DNA of 64,000 nucleotides from Motacilla alba alba (Eukaryota > Chordata > Aves > Passeriformes > Motacillidae). Below, piece by piece: positions 58,860 through 64,000 of this stretch; the stretch's first letter is position 1; each line of letters opens with the position of its first letter. The notes beneath the pieces were generated by a model, which had not been told where the DNA came from, searched no databases, and saw nothing but the letters and a program-made list of their open reading frames with translations. Both the position numbers and the translations under genes were made by a program. The DNA lies in contig NC_052030.1 of NCBI RefSeq assembly GCF_015832195.1, positions 12,543,439 to 12,607,438 on the forward strand, read 5' to 3'.

Positions 58860-59490
58860 AGTAATTTTCTGGAGATTTCAGTTTGGGATGCTCAGGGAAC
58901 TAAACAGAAAATTAGGAACTGCTGTTTAGTTATTTTTTTATTCAATGGGGATCTTCATCAATTAAACCTCTTATAGATATTCGGATGAACGATGAAGTTT
59001 GTAGAGTTTATTCCAGATCATAAAAATAGATAAAGCAAGAAAACCTATAAAATCAGCTGTCCTAGGGAGGATAAGTAAAAATGGCAAGCACTTAAATTTT
59101 CTTTTAATAAACTATTTAGCAATATTTATTTAATGATTGCCCAATTCAGCTGCTGTAATACTCTTTAATAACTCATAAAGCATATTTTACAGCAGCTAGG
59201 AGATTTAATGTCATCACAGTGGAAGGAAAATCTATCTTGACATGAAGCTTCTGAAAGCAATGGGAAAAAACGGAGCTGAGGATTCTGGATGGGAAAAATA
59301 CTTTTTTTTTAATTGAGGCAAATGCTTTCTATCACCTCCTTTGTCTGTGTACTGTAGCCAGGCAGCTATTATATGCAATTTGAGTCTGCCACTTGAAGGG
59401 TGTGATGCATATTAGAGTGGGTAAAAGTAGTTGTGAGCAAGTTAAATTTAGCCCTTATTACCTGCATTATGTTAATGCCTCTGGGTGCCA
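58860..59490. promoter_or_regulatory. Candidate conserved non-coding regulatory element
   Basis: Non-repetitive AT-rich block with AGCAATATTTATTTAATG (forkhead-like), TTTAATAACTCATAAAGC (caudal-like), GCAGCTGC-type E-boxes and ATTATGTTAATGCC. The texture is that of a vertebrate enhancer. The sequence from 59330 to 59500 also looks like constrained unique DNA. Confidence 0.3.
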
Positions 59491-61689
59491 GCAGATTGAA
59501 AGCCGTGGTGATAGACACTGCACGAGCCCAGAGCAAGAGAGGAGTCACTCAGGGCATGGGCTGAATCAAAACAGACAAGACAGAAAAAGGGTAGGAGGCT
59601 TGGAGATGAAAGCAGAGGGAAATAAAGAGCGGCAGAGCCAAGGGAAAAAAACGGCTTAGGATTTTTATTTTAGTTCTTTTTTTGGCAAAAATGCATTTCA
59701 TCTCTAAGTGAGCATTTGTCAAAGCCATAAAATGTTTTCAGGAGCGATATTCTTCCCTGGGCATGTGAAAGAGAGAGCAGCAGAGGTTCAAATCTCTGCT
59801 TGAAGGATTAAAAGATTGGGATCTTTGGTCTCCTCAAGAGTGACCTGATGACCAGGCTGCTGTGGCTCCTCTGAGATGCTCTCATGAAGACCAAACAGGG
59901 AGGCTTTTCCAAATGTCACAGGGCTCAGGATGAGGGAAAAGGGTTTCCAAGGCAGCTCTCCCCAGGAGCATCAACGCGGGGCTCCCCCTCCCCGTGCTGT
60001 CCCTGCCTCTGCAGGCTGACACTCTTTGTCCTTTCCTCTTCTTGCTCTGATCTTCCCCAAGCAGCACAACAGCTGCTCCCTTTGCAGCTCAGCTTTCTAT
60101 TCTGGCCTGCACAGAGTGTTTATTTCTATCAATATCTGAGCAAATGGCTGCAGACCGGTGAACTTTCCCAAGGGCACGCACGGGGAGTGTGTTTTTGTGA
60201 GGAGGGAACCACAGGGGAAACAGCTCACTGGCAGCTCTGCCCTGAGTTTACTCGACGTGCCAGCTACAGCTTGGAGGAGGGTTTTACACACCTCAAACCA
60301 AAGCAAAAATACCTGGTGGGTTACCCAGATCTATGGACCACCATCACTGAGCTGTGGAGGGCTCCAGTGATAACGGGAAGCTGTGATAAGGGAGGGAGGA
60401 AAGCTGCTACTGCTCTGTTGATTATGGTCCCACACTGTTTTATTTAACAGCTAAATTCTTGCACAGAAGGATTTAACACAAGCAGACACACAACATGCAT
60501 GTGTGTGGATATCAGATTAGGAGCTGACAAACTCGATCATTGTGGCTTTATTGCTTTGGCTGTTCCAAAATCTCCATTTTAATGTCCTTTCAGGTGACTG
60601 CTGCGTGGTGACAGGCAACAAGAGCCTTCCCATGTCTGAGAAGCTGGGATGGCTGTCATCACACAATGGTTTGAGGCTTCTCTCCAGCCCTGCATTGCAA
60701 GGATGCTAAAACATGCTCCCTTAGGAACAGCCTCATTCCTCAGTGCAGCAGCAAACAAAGCGCTGTCATTTTGGTGAGTTTTGTTTTGAAGCTTCTACAA
60801 GAGCTGATGGCACGCCTGAAGGAAGGCAAATATCTCTGAACTGTCTGTGTTTCCCCAGAACTCCTACATTTCAGCAGAAGAAAAATTGAAACTTCTTTCC
60901 CTGTCCCCTTTCCAATTGTGTTTGTGCTCCCTGGCTGCCTGCGAGGCTGGCTGATGTCACCACAGGGTAAGTGATAAAAACGGACGCATCAGAAACATTT
61001 TCCTCTGGCAACTTAATTTTAAGGGTGTTTGCAACTTTCCTGAGCTCACAGGAAAGGGGAAGCCTTGGGTTCAAGGCTGGGATCTGTGCCTTGGACCCAG
61101 CAACAGGAATGTGCTTTCTGCAGTACTGGAGTACAGGCATGGATTGAAAAGTGATATCACCAAAGTATTAACGCTTAAGCTTTGATGTTTTGTCACTTTT
61201 CTCCACCTTGCCCAGTGCTGCTGGAAGCCATCCGTAGGAAATCAGCTTCACTGGGTCTACAGCACCCAGCTCTGTCCCTCCCTGTGACAAAGCTGCCCCT
61301 TGCTTGTCACAGCCCCTGGCTGCCATCCTGGAAAGGGAAAGCTGACTGCAGCCTGCTCCAAGAGCACAAAGGTACCAAACTGGGGATGTTTTTTTAAAAT
61401 AAGCTTCTTTTTCTCTCTCACTGCCAGGCAGATGGAGCCTCTGCAGTTTTCTGGGGGCTCCATCTGAAGGTGGAGCTGCCCTCAGTGAGGCTGAGGGTGT
61501 CTCCAGCCCTGCAGAGCCCACGCTGTCCTCAGCACCAAACCCCCCTGCTCCCCCCTGGGGACAGCACAGGGACAAGGAGGGCAGGACACAGCTCCAGTGC
61601 CTTGCCAGGCCTGTGCAGGAAATCATTTCCCTGGAATTAATGATCAATAACAAAGAAAGAAGCCTTAGTCTGGCCAGCACCTTGCCTTC
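59491..61689. other. Unique sequence
   Basis: Single-copy DNA. A plus-strand open frame of 187 codons at 59884-60447 has no recognised domain and no supporting splice or promoter context. No gene supported. Confidence 0.38.
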
Positions 61690-62420
61690 ATTGTCAATTC
61701 ACCTTCCTAAGCAGCTCCTTAATTATCCTAATTTTTAAAGAACTGAATTAACAAAGGTAAAGGGGGTCTAATGAAGTGGTCAGATGAATCCCATTACACT
61801 GAACTGAAAACAGTCCTGAAAAGCAAAGAAAGAAATTCTGAAGCTGTCTCAGTTTGGAGCTGAATTTGTGCCAGCAGCAAACAAGTTACACAGCCAAGGT
61901 GAGAACCAAGAACATTGCTTGGCAATTTTCTTTAGCAGGTTATATGGCCCCTGCTCGTACAGAGACTCCAAGGCTTTAATTTATTTGTCCTCACAACATA
62001 TTGCAGCGGGGAGAGTGAAGAAATATTTCCCCATTCATTAGTCAGAGAGGAAGTGAGAGACCAGAGCAACACAGAAAATATGCAGCCACTTACTTCCCAT
62101 GGAAATGGCATTAAGGGCCAACGAGAACGAGTTACATGCTCAGGTAATTTATTTACCTATATTGCTATTACCAATAAGACTCAACAGAAACACACCAGGC
62201 AAACATAATCTGAGCATCTTCTGCAGTAGGAGAGCTCAGCAAAAATAAACCAGAGTAGGTACCAAACACCCTCTTTCATTTGGCCTGTCCCTGACCCTCC
62301 ACGTTTCTTAGTGACTGATTAATATTTATGCAAACCACCACTTCAATTAGAAACCTAGTGGGATTAATTGGATGGAAAACTACTCGCAAAGCAGCACATA
62401 AAGGGAAAAAAAAAATCAAA
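61690..62420. promoter_or_regulatory. Candidate conserved non-coding regulatory element
   Basis: Non-repetitive block with CTCCTTAATTATCCTAATTT, GGCATTAAGGGCC, CAGGTAATTTATTTACCTA (near-palindromic, forkhead-like), AACATATTGCAGC and GTGACTGATTAATATTTATG. This is among the densest motif clusters in the window and the longest free of simple repeats. Regulatory role is inferred only. Confidence 0.32.
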
Positions 62421-63959
62421 GAGAGCTTTTCTCTCTTTTGTCTACTGCCACCAAAATTCTGCCGGGGCTCACGCCCATGAAAATAAAGATGCAGCAAGAG
62501 ATTAGATTTCTGCAATTCAAGATACCATTGTAAACAGGTATTCCCGTTTTCTTGATGAGTTTTTCATTCCTATCTCCAGCCATGAATCACCTAAGCTAAA
62601 AACCGAGCCATGCACTGTAACATTTACTACTGAGCCCTGGAATATTTCCTGCCGAGCCCTGAGCTGCTCTCGTTTACATCCAGGAGACCTCAGGTCACAG
62701 CCCATGCCAGCAGCTGTGGGATGAATGTACAGAGTCATCAGTTTAAGGACAAGCAGAGCCAGCAAATAATCCATATTGTTAATCGTGATGGCTCATGGTA
62801 TCAGGGTGGCCACAGCCAAGCCCCAGCCTGGCTGAAATGTCCCACCAAGGTGACAGCCCACAGGCTCTGGTGTGCAATGAGAGGAAGGATGTTTGAGCGG
62901 CTGAAATGGGATCAAATTTGGAACAAAACAGGAGGTTTTGTACTGTTTTCCATCCAAACTCCATTCATACATTAGTGTAGGACTTGGTCATTTTCCCATC
63001 ATACTTCAATTAATTGCCTGCACCTCTCATTTGCTGTCTGGGCACAGGATTTGACCTGCCCAGAGCACTGTGCTCTGAACTGCTCTGTCTCTCAGTCTAA
63101 ATGTAGCCCTCCTCAGACACCATGGACCTGCATCTTGCATCACTGTTCCTGCAGGTTTAGTCCTGTTATCTCAGAGAAACTTTCCGACCACTGGCACCTG
63201 AGTGAGAAGCAGGCCCCAATCCTCTTCCACACCCATGAGCTTCCCAGTCAGATTCACTGATGAATATAAAAAAATCAGAGATTTCTTGCCAGGAATCAAG
63301 TTCCTTTCTTCCCCTGGTTGTTTAAACAGTGGGCCAGCTGCTTGAAAGATAGATATACCTCTCCTCTCTCCTTTTCTTGCCAATGGATCATGTTTTTCCT
63401 CAAATCCTGGCTTCATATACCACCACAGCGAAACGTTGCAAAAACGTGAATAAATCAGGCCTTCTAATCAAAAGCATGGAAGTTGTAAATGGAAAACTCA
63501 GCTTCACTCTGCTATCCTTAAAAACGGTCATTGTGGCTGACAGAAATAACTGTTAGTCAAAGAAAAAAACCCAGAAATATGGGGCCTTTTTATTTCAGCC
63601 TAAATTATTCAGCTGGTGTTTATTACCCCTGCAGAGCAGAACAAGGAGCCGTGCCCCAGCTAAAGCCATTTTCCCGCTGCACCTCCAGGAGCAGCGGTGT
63701 GAAACGTCTCCCTCAAGACAGCTCCCAGCATTTCAGACTCTCAGGGAAAGAGCCACCAGCACGGTGGGTTTGAGGAGCTTGATTAGGCTCTGGCACACGC
63801 TGCTGTTTCACTTTTGGCAGGCAGCGAGGAGCTTTGGAACAGCTCCTGGCCACGCTGCTGCACCCTCGCTGCCTTCCCGAGGTGTTTTCTGCTTTGATGG
63901 ACAAGATGTTGGGGATGTGCTTCCTTCTCCAGGCAGAACTCACAGATCCCTCAGCCTCC
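62421..63959. other. Unique sequence
   Basis: Single-copy DNA of mixed composition, becoming more GC-rich toward the right end. No gene recognised. Confidence 0.4.
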
Positions 63960-63962
63960 CTG

Positions 63963-64000
63963 GCAGAGCGAGCGGGAAGCGGCTCGTGGCGCGCTAATTC
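63963..64000. other. Local CpG cluster at the window edge
   Basis: Six CpG dinucleotides fall in the last 38 bases (AGAGCGAGCGGGAAGCGG and CTCGTGGCGCGC), in a window where CpG is otherwise sparse. This may be the shore of a CpG island and hence a promoter lying beyond the window. It is too short to assert. Confidence 0.3.

Overview
This looks like a bird nuclear genome, most likely a songbird (Passeriformes). A CR1 non-LTR retrotransposon with the 8-bp 3' tail repeat and a readable reverse-transcriptase C-terminal remnant sits at 39867-40440. Four short solo LTRs resemble songbird endogenous-retrovirus LTRs. Mammalian Alu/L1-type repeats are absent, interspersed-repeat density is low, and AT-rich unique DNA alternates with GC-rich blocks full of minisatellites. 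The songbird assignment is inference from remembered repeat families, not from a search.

No protein-coding gene could be recognised on either strand. The long open frames lie either in tandem repeats without stop codons or in GC-rich unique DNA where frames of about 200 codons arise by chance; none shows a family motif. The window therefore reads as intergenic or deep-intronic DNA. The last 40 bases become CpG-rich and may be the edge of a CpG island.

Layout. 0-7.2 kb: four minisatellites (43-45, 23, 60 and 12 bp units) in mixed unique DNA, with a weak CR1 fragment near 4.7 kb. 7.2-15.5 kb: unique DNA, a 65-bp minisatellite, a 196-nt uninterrupted purine tract and a C-rich (minus-strand G4-prone) array. 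16.1-16.5 kb: solo LTR with a perfect 6-bp target duplication. 17-23 kb: a short inverted repeat, a 226-bp duplication and AT-rich candidate regulatory DNA. 23.07-24.02 kb: a ~950-bp array of 9/10-bp units. 24-31.5 kb: 76-bp and 28-bp minisatellites, two TA-rich tracts, a ~50-bp minisatellite and a solo LTR. 32-38.8 kb: candidate regulatory DNA, a second solo LTR of the 16.1-kb family, a 123-bp triplication and a TA-rich tract. 39.9-40.4 kb: CR1. 43.3-43.7 kb: probable older LTR-like sequence. 47.0-48.0 kb: a 117-bp near-perfect palindrome with 6-bp target duplications, then another solo LTR. 49-52.3 kb: candidate regulatory DNA, an LTR-like block and three minisatellites. 52.3-64 kb: mainly unique DNA with two more regulatory-like AT-rich blocks.

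The most unusual object is the palindrome at 47006-47122. Its arms resemble the 5' end of the LTR family seen twice elsewhere in the window, and its termini and 6-bp duplication look like a retroviral-integrase product, although it is only 117 bp. The second theme is minisatellite density: about sixteen arrays in 64 kb, two of which, 27 kb apart, share the core CTGAGCATCCCTG.
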